The notes under the pieces: generated by a model
What the model was told of the DNA's origin: nothing
Database searches by the model: none
Seen by the model: only the letters and a program-made list of their open reading frames with translations
Shown: one piece after another, positions 1-13,665 of the stretch
Position numbering within the stretch: the first letter of the stretch is position 1
How the letters are laid out: each line of letters starts with the position of its first letter
Origin: Xiphias gladius
Taxonomy: Eukaryota > Chordata > Actinopteri > Istiophoriformes > Xiphiidae
Assembly (NCBI RefSeq): GCF_016859285.1
Contig: NC_053422.1
Location: forward strand, 13,442,501-13,506,500
DNA length: 64,000 nucleotides
Direction of reading: 5' to 3'
Program-made: the position numbers and the translations under genes

Positions 1-243
1 CTGTGTGAGTGATGAGTATTCTCTGTTTCAGTTTCAATAAAAAGTAAAACAATTAAAGTAATACATTTTTAAAGGTGCTGCTTCCTGTGAACAGCAAAGA
101 AAAACAGCAACAAGAAAATAGGGATGTGAGATAAAGTGCTACTTTGTGCGTAGAACTATTTATAATTTGTATTATGGGTGTGACTTTATAATTTTTGTAT
201 TCTAATACCTGCCATGTCCACCATGTCTCTGTTTGGTCAACAG

Positions 244-1235
244 TAACCTGGCTCCAGATGCCCAGTTTACTACCCACTCCTGGATTGAACGCATTGTCAT
301 ACTGGGAGCCAGTAAGCCCAGCAAGGTTACCCTTCAGGCTGCTGGTGAGTACTATGCACAGCATTTCTCTTTCATTGATTCATTGAAAGTTACAGGCTCT
401 TTTAGCAAATGGAATCTGTTGAGAAGCCTCTAGCTATTTCACAAGAGGCAGTCCAACAGGTTTAATACTATTTTTGTTTTAAATGTCTAATGGTCAAAAA
501 CACATTCAAGTACGATATTAGTTGGAGCAATGTTCCCACAACGTTAAGTTGAATGCATACACAGTTTTAAACTAACCCTAAAGAGATGGTTGTTAAATAG
601 GTTTGTAATAGCTAAGCTAGCGTGGAACTGAATCTACCTTCCTGTTTGTTTTTGATGTAGTTCCTTACGTAGAATGTATTGGTGTTTGCAATGTTGCAAA
701 CAACCATGTTAAGTGGATATAAATCAAACTCCAGTGTTATTGGAGTGTAAAATGAAAATCTGGTAATACATGTCTCGTTAATCTTGTTAATTTGGACCTG
801 TTCATGTGCCAACAAGCCAACTACTATCAAAACTTGCTTCCCCAAATTATAATACCAAATCTTTTTGCTCAGTCTTTGAGCTCAAACACCCTTTTGTGTT
901 GACAACTAAACTTTGCGTGCACTTGAACTTCTCCAGAAAAAAGAAAAAACAAAGGGAAAACAAGAATGTTAGAAAATGGCTGTGAAAGAGTTTGCAGTTT
1001 TTACACTTCAAAACTGATGATATTTCACTGATATAATTTAGTATAAAATTGTTTTGGCATGAGATTTTCTCCCCCAGCTGTGCAAACTGTGCTTTTGCTA
1101 ATACTGTCTCCTTTTCCTTTTGCAGATGGTCAGGAGAGCCAGCTAGAGTTCGACTTTGACGCCTCCATGTCTGTGTTGACGCTCCGCAAGCCTGGCATGA
1201 ACGCAGGGGCAGACTGGACCGTGATGCTTCAGTAA
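244..1235 (+). CDS. ganab: Neutral alpha-glucosidase AB (glucosidase II alpha), C-terminal two exons
   Basis: Partial gene; its 5' part lies left of the window. Exons 244-344 and 1126-1235 join in frame (GCT GCT G|AT GGT) and end at a TAA. The residues WIERIVILGASKP and LRKPGMNAGADW match, from memory, the C-terminal beta-sandwich of human GANAB (WIERVVIIGAGKP, LRKPGINVASDW); GANC and GAA end differently. The family is the GH31 catalytic subunit of ER glucosidase II, which trims the two inner glucoses from N-glycans and so controls entry to the calnexin cycle. Only the non-catalytic C-terminal end is visible, so catalytic residues cannot be checked. Confidence in the gene is high, in the exact first exon boundary slightly lower. 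Confidence 0.9.
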
Positions 1236-2765
1236 CCACAGAGACGGCAGAGGAGGAGCAGGAGGAGAAAATGACTGACATGGACTGAACAAGAGGGGAG
1301 AAGAGGGAGGGCGTTAATACCCGAGACTAACTTGAGCCAAGACAACAGGATACCCACCATGGAAAATAAAGGACAAACATACACACACACACAACACATT
1401 AAATGCACACAGTTTCAGCCCTACACACACACACATGCACACAAACCCATTTAGACCTGTTAGTCATACTGACCCACATAACGTCTCTGCCATGTCCCTC
1501 CTGTGTTCACTCACACTTGTAATACCTAACAAAAAGGGTTACTACAAGATAGGTAATTATGTTTGTCATATTTTTCAGGTAGATAAAAACTGAGCAACTC
1601 AAATCACATCATTGTAATGAATCTTCAAGCTTAAATAAGTAAACATTCAGGCAACGTTTTTTTTTTCCTAATTGCTTAGTTTTCCATCCAGTCTGCCTCA
1701 GAGGAAAGTCACTGTGGGGGGATTGTTTGCCATTTAAAAGGAAGGTTCACACTCAGAGCACATGCTCCACCTGCTGGTGATTGCCTCCGTCTGTTTCTGA
1801 CTTCATACTCTTCAAACATTCATTCCATCCCTCCCCATCCCCATTTTTTTAAGCTGAGTACTTCAATCAAGTCAATTGGCTCGACCCTCTCTACTCATGC
1901 CACATTTAATATATTTGGGGAAGGCTTGCCAGGAAACTTATATGAGCTCCACAATAAACTTTCCTCCTGCAGTTTCTTAATTTTCCTCATTCCACAAAAT
2001 GTAAAGAAATAATCATCTTTTTTACTAATCCTGGCTGGTTTGTTCTTGTTAAGCCTCTCCCTGAATTCCTCAGTGATTCATTTGTGTGCATGGAAATGAT
2101 TCATTATCACTGCTTCACCATAGAAGTGACCAGGTTGTTCAACTGCTGCTTAGAGGAGATTTTCAGCTGTTCTTTTGAACAAACTTCACAGTGGGAATCA
2201 CTTCAGGGGAGTGAACCACTGACAGTGGATCATCCTGTTGATGTGCTTTCTTTTTTTTTTATCGAGTTCTTTTTCCATCATTGTGTACTAGATTATTTTT
2301 AAGGCACTTCTGAGAGTGAAAACTCAAGTTGTTTAGATTTTCATGTGTTACTAGATGTCGGGACAGTCTAGGATTTCCAGTGCGTCATTTGGATCTTAAC
2401 GAACAGGTCAAATCTAATCCTTGAAAGGTATTTCACTAGCAAATATCCATTTAAATCCTTCTGACTTTCATGATAATCAATCCTAAATTCGCACTGAGCA
2501 TTCATAAATATTCAAATGATTCTCTGGAGACTCTGTATGTCCCATCTAGTCAAAATCATCTGACCTTTTTAGGTGTTTTGTTGTTCCAAGTTTGTCTCTT
2601 TGATTGTTTTTATGATCATTAATGTACATGTTGCTGCAGTTTTGTTGATGATGGCTTGAACTGGTGGAAATGGAAGTGAAGGAACAGACTTCAGCTGTCA
2701 ATCAAAGTTGTCAGATGTACTTCAAAAGATGAGACCAAGTGAAATAAAGTTGACCAAATGTAAAA
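1236..2765 (+). other. ganab: Likely ganab 3' UTR
   Basis: Non-coding AT-rich sequence follows the ganab stop. AATAAA signals are present near 1365, 1953 and 2742. The last would give a 3' UTR of about 1.5 kb. Which signal is used cannot be told from sequence alone. There is a short CA-rich stretch around 1380-1445. Confidence 0.5.
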
Positions 2766-4188
2766 GAAGTCTGTGCTTTTGACTGAATTAACTGCAGACA
2801 ATGTGTTTTACCCACTACATTTACCAGTTTCTAATTTAGTAAGATGTCAGTTCTTCCTATACGTCAGGACTGAGTTGGACAATTGTTTAGATCTGAAAAA
2901 TGAACACTTGACTAAACATTATGAATATTATCATGCATTGGTAGACACTGCAACATGAAAATGGACGATTAATTAATTATACAAACGTGTTTCTAATTTG
3001 TCACAGTTTATACAAGGAAATTTGATTCCTGGCAGATTTTTGGGAGAGTATCCCTTTAAAAAGAAGCACTTAACCTATAGTTACACTCAGTTAATATACA
3101 ACTCCTTGGCTTATGTACAGTTAGTTTGTTAAACATTATTCATTTATTTATTTATTTATTTTACCACAGTCAAAGTAAACTAAGGTGCATACAACTAAAA
3201 AGAAAGAGCTCAACTTGCAGTCAAATAATCCACAACAAGAGCAAAGAACATATAGATAAAAATTAACAGCAAGAAAAAAAAACGAAAGGAGTTTCAAGTA
3301 GTTTGTACAGTGGACATTTGAAAAATCTCCACTTGTGAATTTTTTTTCCCCCAAAATTGCCAGATTATTAAAAAATCTGTAGTTGTGTCCAGTGTATGGT
3401 AGAAGTACTCTTTTAAAAGACCTTTCAATAAAGTAAAAGTGGCAATGCAGTGTAGAAATACTCTGTTACAAGTAAAATTTTGCTTAAGTAAAAGTACAAA
3501 AGGACTAGCATCAAAAAACACTTAAAGTACTAATAGTAAAAGTACTAACTTTGCAGTTCGACTCATTTCAGATTAATTACTGATAAATTATTACTGTGTT
3601 CATCACTTATATGTTGCAACTGGCAAGGGTGGAGGTAAATTTAACTACTTTATATACTGCTGGGTAGCTTGTGAATTTCCTCATGGGAATCAATTAAGTC
3701 TTATTTTATCCTTTAATAATACATCATAATTTTTTTTTTTTTTTTATTCATCCATTTTTTTTATTATACTCTATTATTAATCTGAATCTACAAAGTAACT
3801 AGTAACTAAAGTCATCAGATAAAAGTAGTACAACATTTGTCTCTGATATAGTATACAGTAACAGAAAATGGAAATACTCAAGTAAAGTACAAGTACCTAG
3901 AGCCTGTATCTAAATACAGAAGCTACCTCAGAAAATGTAATTAGTTACATTTCACCGGTTGTGTCATTTAATCCGAATATACAATCTTTTAAAGAAATAT
4001 ATGGACATTCCAGAGCGGAAATCACTCCAGTGTGTGCAAATAAATCCACATAAAACAAGTGTTCGGCCGATTGTACATCACTTTTTACAAAAAACAACGT
4101 TTTACCCAAATTTCTGTTTTGTTGTAGTTGACATATTTCCATCAGCGGTTTGTCGCGCCTGAATGACGTAAGCGAGACGTTTTCCATC
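2766..4188. other. ganab-prpf39 spacer and prpf39 promoter region
   Basis: No convincing gene. The middle (about 3370-3960) is a dispersed repeat, listed separately. The last 50 bases before the prpf39 start are GC-rich (GAATGACGTAAGCGAGACG), and TGACGTAA is a good CREB/ATF-type site at about 4163-4170. No TATA box is evident, as usual for a housekeeping splicing factor. Confidence 0.5.
3370..3960 (-). repeat. Dispersed repeat E (AAGTACTTTTACTTAAGTAC-type), copy 1
   Basis: Rich in the words AAAGTACAA, AAGTAAAAGTAC and ACTCAAGTAAAGTAC, with interior poly-A/T. The same words in the opposite orientation occur at 52180-52615, and shorter relics at 20035-20145 and 45140-45250. I recognise this as a very common short repeat of percomorph fishes, probably a non-autonomous DNA transposon, but I cannot assign a superfamily. 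The copy is old, and its interior is disrupted around 3600-3780. Confidence 0.6.
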
Positions 4189-7100
4189 ATGGCGGCGGAA
4201 GGAGGCGAAGAGCTGAGCGGCAACGGGGAGCTCGAAGAATCTTCAGGTTAGTTTGATTAACGTGCGTGAATATTTCAATATACAGGTGGGTGTCGTTTCA
4301 CAGGTAATGCTGGACTCTGGTTTCACGTGCCGGCGTTTTGCGTAAAGGCTCTGACTGGACCTGTTTTGAGGGCAAGCGTGAGAAGCTATGCTAGGCTAAC
4401 GTGATTTCAGCTACACAGTGTATCTGTGAAACAACATTCAACCAACTTTAACTAACCTTCCTGTCTTTAACAAAGGTGTTTATCTACTTTCATCACGGTT
4501 TAGTTGAATTACGTCCACAACCACCCGAAGATACTAGAGTCCAAACTCAGTGCTCTGATCTCTTTATGAATGAAACCAACCTGGGCAGGTGTAGACAGGA
4601 CGTGTTCCGAGAATAAAAGCGCTAAACTACTGATTTAATTTTTGTTTTGTTGGATGTTTTAGTCATGTGTGGATCACCAGCTGCAGGCAGTAGTTGGTTT
4701 ACTTTCATGTTTAACTGAATAACTGGTTTGCTCAGTGTAGAAAATATTTATCTTTTATACAGTTTGTCACACCGCACACTAAGTGTAAAATGAGAGCAGT
4801 GCTTAAATTCTTGTTCATTGATTTACTCTACCTACTACCAGTTTAGTAGAATGCATGTGTGTGCGCGCGCAAATCAATTTTCATACATGGTTGTTTTGTT
4901 GGCCTTTTCCAGGAAAGTTTCCAGGAAGCAGAGGAACGAGAAAGTTCTTATGTGATAGTAAACTGAATTGTTTTTGGAGTGTTGGTTGGACAAATACATT
5001 TGAAGATGTTATCTTGGGCTTTGAGAAATTGTAACTATTGTAACTATTTTCTGACATTTCATAGACCAAACAATTAATCAAGAAAATAATCAGAAAGTAA
5101 ATGATATCTACAGCTGTCAAGCAAAAATCACAAACATTCAGTGGTTTCAGCTTCTCAAATGTAAGACTTTGCTTCTTCTCCCTGTTTTATATTATGTAAA
5201 TTAAATCTAAATCTTTGGTTTTGGGCCGTTCATTGGGGAAAAAAAGCAAACTGAAAACATTACATTGGCCCCTTTGAACTTGTGATGAACATTTTCCTGT
5301 TTTCTGACATTTTATAGACTAAACAATTAACAGTTTCATTGTTAATAGTAGACAGATTAATCAATAATGAAAAATAATCATTGGTTGCAGATCAGCTGGT
5401 CCGTGCTAAAAACCATTTCAAATTCCGCATCAGGTTGCTCCAGGACAAGAAATGGTTTCAGGTCTCAGATTTATGCAGACTGTCCAGCATTATGGGAAAA
5501 CATCTTGAGGTGTAAAAGCAGGTGTATAATGGAGATTTGTCTGAGTTATCGATCTTCTCCCCTCTATAGCCATGGATGCTTCTGAGGTTCCTGCACCGCC
5601 TCCAATTGAGATGGCTGACCTGTCAGAAGAGAACGGCAGCGCCGCCGTGGCCCCGGAGGCTCCTCTGGGCCCTGACCCTTCTTCCTTCTCCATGCCTCCA
5701 GTTGCAGAGGACGAGGAGGGGGAACTGCCAGCTGACTTTGAGCGTCTGTGGAAGGCCGCCAACGACAACCCTCAAGACTTCACCAGCTGGACCGACCTAC
5801 TGCAATACTGCGAGCAAGAGGTGTGTGGAGAAACAGAGGAGAACCAACGGTGTTTAGATTAAAACAAAAAACAAAAAAAAACAACAACTTAGGAAACCAT
5901 CATATCGTCCCTCAGTAATGATGCATTACCCACTCAAACTTTTGAAATATTGACTTCTAGCGTCCCAATGAGGCCATAAACATGTTTAGTGAGGTAGCTT
6001 GCTGTAGCCTCATGTGACATTCGTACTTAAATTTTGTCTCACCTTTTCAGAGTCACGTCACAGCGTCACGCAGAGCGCTGGTGGCCTTCCTCGCTCGCTA
6101 CCCGCTCTGCTACGGCTACTGGAAGAAATTTGCTGATCTGGAGCGCCGCGCAGGGTACAACAACAAAGCAGAGGAGGTAAAGAAGGAGCAAGAGTTTACA
6201 ATTCTGCATTCCTTCTTCCACACACCATTATGAATTGAATTAAAGAAGTGTTTTTTCACTGGTTTTTATGAGCTCATGTGAATGGTTATGGTGTGCTGTG
6301 TTAGGTGTGTGTTCAGGGTCTCCAGGTGATCCCTCTCAGTGTAGATCTGTGGATCCACTACATCAATCTGTTGCTGGGAACACTGGACATGAACCTGCCT
6401 GAGTCGCCGAAGCGGATTCGCAGGTAGACATACACATTTAAGATTTGTTTTCATTTTTAACCTCTTTAAAGGAGCAGAATGGTTTAAACAGATTTCCCCT
6501 GGATTTTGATTCCTCATAAATCCAAACTGTTTTCTTCTGCAAAAACACTGTTTGTTCACCACAGTTTACAGTAAAATAGATCGTCCAGTGCTGAGCAAGA
6601 ACCTGGTTACCATATGGTTCTTAAAGTTTTGAAGAGAAACATAAGAGGGAAAATGCAAATAAGCCGTCCCTTTGTTTTGTTTTTAGTAAATTGCTTTTAA
6701 ACCCATTTACCTTTTATAAATACTACCTAAATCATTTTTAGGATAACTTTGCTGGAGTTGATATCAGATAAACTACACTATTAACTCCAGTTTGCTATCC
6801 TTAATTAACTTTCTGTAACAACTAATTTTTTCACTATTGTTTGATCGCCCCTTAATCTTAAAAAGCAGAACAAGAACAAATAGAAAGTGGTTTTCATGTT
6901 TTAATTATTTTCCGATCTCTACCCTCAGTGTGTTTGAGGAAGCGGTTGCGGCAGCAGGTCTGGACTTCCACTCAGACCGGCTTTGGGATCTGTATGTTGA
7001 GTGGGAGAAGGAGCAGGGGAACATGAGGAACGCAGGGGCCATCCTGGACCGAGTCCTCAAAGTCCCCACCCAGCTCTACAACACGCACTACGACAAGTAA

Positions 7101-10100
7101 GACCACACGCATACAGGCCAAGTAGTACCCAATCAGAACTTCTTAAAGTAAATTCAGAGAAGAAAAAAAATACTGATGTAAATGAATTATTGTCAATACA
7201 ATGCTTACTTTTGTAGAAGATCTAATGTCTCCATATTTCACCATGCAATATACTATTGTAATCTTTTGAACATTCTTCTCTTACTTGAACACCTGCTCTC
7301 GCTCTTTCTCCCTTTCTTAGTGTTTTCTTCTCTCGTGAATCTCATTTTGTGTCCTTCTCTGCCCTCCCTCCTGCCCTCTTGTCAGGTTCAAGGAGCACCT
7401 GAACAACCATGAGCCAAAAGAGGTGCTCTCCCCGGAGGAGTATGAGGAGCTGAGGACGTTGTGCCGTCAGAGCCAGAAGGCAGAGCGTGCTGAACAGGCC
7501 CAGGAGGAGGAGGAGGAGAGGCCACCGGGGGAGGAAGAGCCCGCCACACCTGAGGGTACAGACACAGTGAGTAACATCCGACAAGTTTTCACTCAACCCC
7601 GAGAGGATTTTGGTTTGTTTAAACGTATCTGTAGTATAAATTACAGACATGGCCGAATGGATGATTATTTTTATCATTTTTACTCTCTATGATTAGGAGG
7701 AACTGATGCAGAAGATTAGGGAACAAGTGCTGGTTCGCAGGGACAAAGTGTACCAGGACAACGAGGGAGAAGTCCGCAAGAGATGGCACTTTGAAGATGC
7801 TGTGAGTTTGTTTTGGTTTTTTCCTCCTCTTTCCTCCTCTTTCTATGTACCTTGCTTAGTTTATTGTATCTTTTTATCTTCTTGTTAATTTCCTCCCTCT
7901 CTCATCTATTCACTGTCTTTCTATTTCTTTGGAAACTTGAAACCAAAGTTTGACGTCAAAATTATTCCAGGCACCATAATTTTACATTTTTGATTAGTTT
8001 AATACCTGAGTTTTGGCACCTATGTTATTGATATTTTATTTTTGAGGAGTAACATGTTTTTCTGCAAAATCCCCTTTTTAATTTGGAAAAAGAAGCCAAA
8101 CTCAAATGGTAAATGTTGTCTAAAAACACGCATCTGTACAGGAGCTTTGGCTAAATTAAAAACAGTCTGAGATTGGCAAAATCACGATTTAAATCACAAA
8201 CTGTCTGATCAAAGAATATATAAATTTGAGGAAGCCTTTAATGCCAACATTCAGTACTCCACATATTCTCTATGACAGACACATTTTGGGAGGTTTCAGA
8301 AAACTACTGAGGTTTAATACCTAGACCTTTTTGAGACCAAAACCTAATTTCTTAATATGGCTGCTATTGGCATCAAGATAAAATATTTCCAAACCATTGA
8401 TACATTAAAATAGTTTATGTGTAATGGTCTTGCTTCTTAATTCGTCGACACTATAAAAATTAAGTTTTACAGTAAAATAATTGACTCTTCTCCTGTAAGC
8501 GTCTTGTTGCTTGTTTAAATTTAAAGTCATTGAACTGGCTTCCCACTTTAGTCAAATTGCACTCAGCTCATCCACTCATTGCTACATGAAAAACACATCT
8601 GATTTCCCCACAATTTTTTTCTCTTCAATGGCAGATCAAGCGGCCCTACTTCCACGTCAAGTCACTCGACCGCCTTCAGCTGCGAGCCTGGCACTCCTAC
8701 CTGGACTGGGAGATCGCTCAGCTGAACAAGGATACCGAAGACCCCAACCCAGGTGACTACATGCATGAGGATACTGTCTGTTGTCACCATTGTCTCTTTG
8801 GTTTCATTAAATTGTGTCAACATCTGAAAGCATCTTCAGTTTTGACACCACTGTCTCCTACTAGATCCAAACCAGGCGGCCACAGAGGGGTCAGAGGTCA
8901 CGGCTCAGCCTCATGAAGTGTCAGAGGATGCTGCAGTTGCCCAAGACGACCATAGGGTTCGCATCCTCTTTGAGCGTTGCCTGATCGCCTGTGCTCTGTA
9001 TGAGGAGTTCTGGACCAGGGTAAGAAAAAAAGTCTTTGTTTGTGTGTGACCCATATTTAGAGGAAGATTCACAAGAGCGTGTTTACATTTTAGTATGAAT
9101 TAATGTCTAGTGTGCGTCTATCTTTGAGAGCCTAAAGACTGTATCAAAAAAAGATGTTTTTGTTTGTGTATATGATGTGTGATCTCTCCTTAACGTGTAC
9201 ATGTGTGCATGGTTCAGTACATCCAGTACCTGGAGCCGCAGAGTGTGGACGAGGCCCGAGCTGTTTACAAACGAGCCTGTGAGATCCACCTGACGTACAA
9301 ACCCAACATCCACATGCAGTGGGCCACCTTTGAGGAGAGGCACAGTACGGCAACACAGAACACACAAAAACAGTATACATCAAGTATACCATTTATGTTT
9401 GTCCACACGAGTTAATACAGAACAGGTCGGAGAACTGCTTTCTGAATGTGATCTAGTTCTACTACATAGGATTAAATAAACATAATAGACATGAACCACA
9501 GCTGTTAATTTCTTATTCTCTGCTTTTAGATTTTATAATCAGCTTGTCAAAACTATTTCAGTTGAATCAAAGCTGTATTTGACAGGTTTTCACTTTTTTG
9601 TTTTGGTTTTAAAAACTGGTTCTGAACTGAATTAATATTATCAAGGTCTTATCAAACATTTTAATTTGGATCACCTACCAATACTCTCTTCATATTTCTA
9701 ACACATTAAAGTTGCTCTATAGAGTTTTTCTAGTGAACAAAGTTTCTTTTTACATTCATGGATACTCACCAACACTTTGTACACCTTTGAAGCCTAACAA
9801 ACATTTTGAATGCATTTCCGTCCTCATAAGAAATTTGCTAAACTGCTTTTTCTTCATTGCTTACATTCATGTTCCTCTTCATGTATGAGCACAAACAAAA
9901 TGGGGAGCTACATATAAAATCATTAACTCTATAATGCTGCAGTTGGTAAAAAAAAAGCCCAGGGGTACCTTTAACAGCCAATACATAATATTGTAATCAT
10001 TTCATTTTAATTTGAATAGTTGTTGACAGTGTCACTGAGGTGTTGATTAAACTGTGTGGTAATTTTTTAAGGTTGATTCCTTTGTTGGTGGTGGTGTATT

Positions 10101-12759
10101 CGAATGCATTATATTTAAAGACATTTCTAATATTTATCCTCCTCCTCTGGGTAGAAACACCTCATTATAAAGCAGTCACACACAAAGAACGTCACAAAGC
10201 CTCAAAACCTACTCTAGAACAGAGCCAACACATCAGGGACTCTGGTGAAACTATTTAAGATATTTGCATTCCGCATTTTGTAGCCACCACACTCATGAAA
10301 ACTCCTTCATCTTCTCGATCAGGTGATTTAACCGAGGCTCGGCGAGTGCTGGAGGCCCTGGAGAAAAACCTGCCAGGGTTGGCGGTGGTCCGTCTCCGCA
10401 GGGCCGCTCTGGAGAGAAGAGCAGGCCATCTGGACCAATCAGAGGCCTTGCTGCGGGACGCGGTGGCGGAATCCAAAGAGAAACCCACGTTACACGCTTT
10501 CTACTCCATCAAGCTGGCTCGTCTGCTGCTTAAACTAGGCAGGAACCCCAGCAGAGCCCGCAGAGTTTTACAGGAGGCGCTGGAGATTAGTCCGGTGAGA
10601 TAATTAACACACAAGCGCAGTAACACCCACAAATATTGCGGACAATAATATCATCACAGGCTTTTGATCCATGCTGTAAAAATCTGTCTTACATTGTACA
10701 ATTTGCCTACAGCGTCTCAACTTTATTCATTTTTGATTTTGTGAAAGTTTATAAATCAAGCTTTCAGATTGTCCATCAACCACACTCAGTGTGCCGGAGG
10801 CTTTGTCTATTCACGTTGCAACCTGCCGGGTTTTTTTTAACAGTCCAACAGATTGATAATGTTCCTTCACAGTTTCTAATAACTGAAAATGCCAAGTGGT
10901 AATCATCACATTTGCTGTATAAATTATGTGTTTAACGCTATGATTTACATCTCACATTCTCATGAATGATGAGTACGTTAAGAAGCAAAAAGCCAAAACT
11001 TATTACTGAAGACGCATAGTAGCTCTTGTTCTTAATTGCCTCTCTCTCCCTCAGGATAATGATAAACTGCACTTGAACCTGTTGGAACTCGAGGTTTCGG
11101 GAGACCCCTGGGCCTCAGCTGAGGCGGTGCAAGAGTGTGTGATGCGAGCCCTGGCAGCCCCTCTCGCCCCACACACCAAGATCCTCTTTTCACAGAGAGG
11201 CCTGCAGTTCGCAGAGGACTACAGCAACTCCATCCAGAGGTCAGTGTTCAACATAAGTCTTATGATTGGCAGATATCTAAAATCCAATTGGTCATGTAAA
11301 ACCTGAAGGTACCTAACATCTTTGACCTGAATGTTGTCCTACCTTGTCTTTGTCCTCTGCAGTGTGCTGTCTGTCTATGAAGAGCACCAGAAACTTTTGA
11401 AGGAGCTTGGTGGAACAAAGAGAGGAGCAGAGAATGGGTGAGAGGGGAAGGAACAACTGACTCAAAGATAAATTGATCAAGTTCAGAGTGTATATTTCCC
11501 ACGGAATTTGCAACTGGCGGTGTTTAACATAAAATAGCGTATGGTTTGAGTGTCATAAATGTTGTTAGTATTTTTTTAAGTAGTATTATTATTTGGTTTG
11601 ATTACCTGATGTCACTTTGGACTGGTTTCAGGTTAGCAAATTTGTTCCAGAAGTTAAGCAAAGCAAAAGCTGTTTTATTTATATAACACATTTTATTAAA
11701 GGTAAACTCAGTGTGCTTCAGTCAAAGTCACATCAGACCTTTTCCAACCCATATTTAGATTCAATGAAATGCTTTCAAATTCAAATTCATTACGTGGTTT
11801 ATTTACCGAGAATTTGTACCAAGATTTTCACTAGATCCGTTTTTCAAAAACACGACATAACTGCAGCTCCTACATCTACATTTTTTAAATAACCAGCATT
11901 TGGGTTAAAGGTATAAAAACAATATTTGTACAGCAAAAAATAAATAAATCTTTTGGGTATTACATCCTCAAAACAGATTTTCTTAAAACAAGCAAAATAA
12001 TATGCCAACAGTGTGAGATCATTTCACTTTTTTCAATTGATGGACAAATTCTTCTTCTCTTCTAGAATCAAGTGTCATTTTCCTGATATAAGTACAAGAA
12101 AATGGTCAACCTTATTAAGGAATTATTTTTACCTGACTAGCAGACCTATTTTAAAGTCTGAATGTGAAATGAAAATTTTTTTGCATCAGAGTTGGGGCTT
12201 TTATTTTATAGAAATGATTAATGGCACTGATAATGATATTAAGTAGGTTGAAGGTTGAAAACTGGCCGGAGTGTTGGCTTGTTGTTCATGCAGTGTTTGA
12301 TCTGTAGGGATGAGGATTCAGAGAAACTGAGCAAAAGTGAGGATGGCTCCGCTGTTGCCGTGTCCACACAAGTCCCACCTACTATGCCGCATGTCCCCAT
12401 CACCACGCCCCCTCCTTCTATGATGGGCGCCGACATGAGCGCACAGGCCAGTTACAGCGGATACAGCAACTGGTACCAGGTGGGAATGAGATTTTAAACA
12501 GACAGCAAATTTTTAAAAATAAAAGATGATTATTTGGATGAAAAACTATTTTTAAAAATCTGTAAATGTACCAATATGATTGAATGACCCAGAGAGAAGC
12601 TGGGGTTAGGGTGGGTGTACCACAATGAAGTACAGTTTGAGATGGTCTCTGTACCTTAATTTCCTATCTGTTGTGACTTGTTTCCAGCAACCGCAGTACA
12701 GCAGCTACGGTTACCAGAACACCTGGAACTACAACCAGGGCTACTATCCCCCCAGCTAA
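4189..12759 (+). CDS. prpf39: Pre-mRNA-processing factor 39 (U1 snRNP-associated, HAT repeats)
   Basis: Fifteen coding exons keep one frame: 4189-4246, 5570-5820, 6051-6176, 6305-6423, 6929-7096, 7386-7566, 7697-7801, 8635-8752, 8865-9019, 9218-9344, 10323-10594, 11055-11239, 11363-11437, 12308-12479, 12688-12759. They give 727 aa. Conserved blocks include YCYGYWKK-like LCYGYWKKFADLE, IPLSVDLWIHYIN, SDRLWDLYVEWEKEQGN, RPYFHVK, LFERCLIACALYEEFW and the Tyr/Asn/Gln-rich C-terminus. The family forms a HAT-repeat (TPR-like helical) homodimer in the U1 snRNP and helps 5' splice-site selection, in the nucleus. The start was taken at 4189 (MAAEGGEE) because exon 1 joins exon 2 in frame; an in-frame ATG at 5572 could start a shorter form. 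An acidic Asp/Glu/Pro/Gln-rich insert lies at about residues 368-403. It could be a fish paralogue of the human 14q gene. Confidence 0.93.
4930..5395. repeat. Dispersed MITE-like repeat A (CGATTAATCG-type), two degraded copies in prpf39 intron 1
   Basis: Two head-to-tail relics (about 4930-5110 and 5150-5395) share the words TTTTCTGACATTTTATAGAC, CAAACAATTAA and, at the end, AATAATCATTGGTTGCAG. The family has TIR-like ends with GCTGCAACTAA and ATTAATCGATTA. Other copies in this window are near 31020, 32490, 47650, 48290 and 50117. The superfamily was not assigned. Confidence 0.6.
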
Positions 12760-13665
12760 AGTGAGCAACCGCGACCGTGGCACCAAAAGATCACAGGAAG
12801 GAGTTTGGCCCAGGATGATTTCTCAGCTGAACAACAAATTAAAGCACCCAGTCCTGCTGGTCTAGTCCTGCTAAAATAAATCCCAGCATCCTTTCCTCTC
12901 CGTCCTTCCTCTGAGTTACCTCACTGTCCTGGATTTTTGAAAATAAGAGGTTGGAGTTGAGCTCTTTCAACATGTCGTGTCATTTCAGTGTTGAGTCTGA
13001 GGGACAGGTGGGAAGATGATGAAAGGAAACAGTGACGTTCATTTTCAGTACATCGGTGTCTCTGCATTTTAATCAGAACTATTTTTGTATTTGTTTGCAA
13101 GCCAACCCCTTTGCTTGTGTTTTAAAGTAATCCAGTTTATCCACAACTTTACAGGTGATTGTTGATTGACATTTTGTACCATTCCACACAATAGGCTATT
13201 TGTTTTTTCTAATGTATATAAAGGTGTTTTATAGTGTGTCACGACAGATCCTCTTTTGTTGTGTCTTCATTTGTCTCCATGATCCTCATTAACTGTGAGA
13301 CTAAAGCTTTTAGGCTTATGCGTCCTGCTCCTCATCCACAGCAGTGTTTTTTTAAAAAGTTGGAAATTGTATTGCCTTTAGTCTCGTGTCAGCAGGAATT
13401 CAACTGAAGACAATCTCATTTGCTCAATGTAAAGTGTTACTTAGGTATAAGTGGGGAGAGCGCTCAAATTTTTTTGTTTTTTCTTTTTATTAAATCATTA
13501 CCAACAGTCCACTTATGCTTCTGCTTTCCTCAGTGTTATATGAAGAAAACATGTGGAGTGTTAGCCCTCCCCATCTGTGAATTTAATGGACTTTTGCTCC
13601 TTGCTGGCAGCATCCAACAGAACTTTAAGATATTTAATAAAAGGGTAAAGGTTCCGTCTTTTGTT
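12760..13665 (+). other. prpf39: prpf39 3' UTR
   Basis: Non-coding sequence after the TAA stop. AATAAA occurs near 12875 and again near 13636, so short and long 3' ends are both possible. No other gene signal is seen. Confidence 0.5.
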
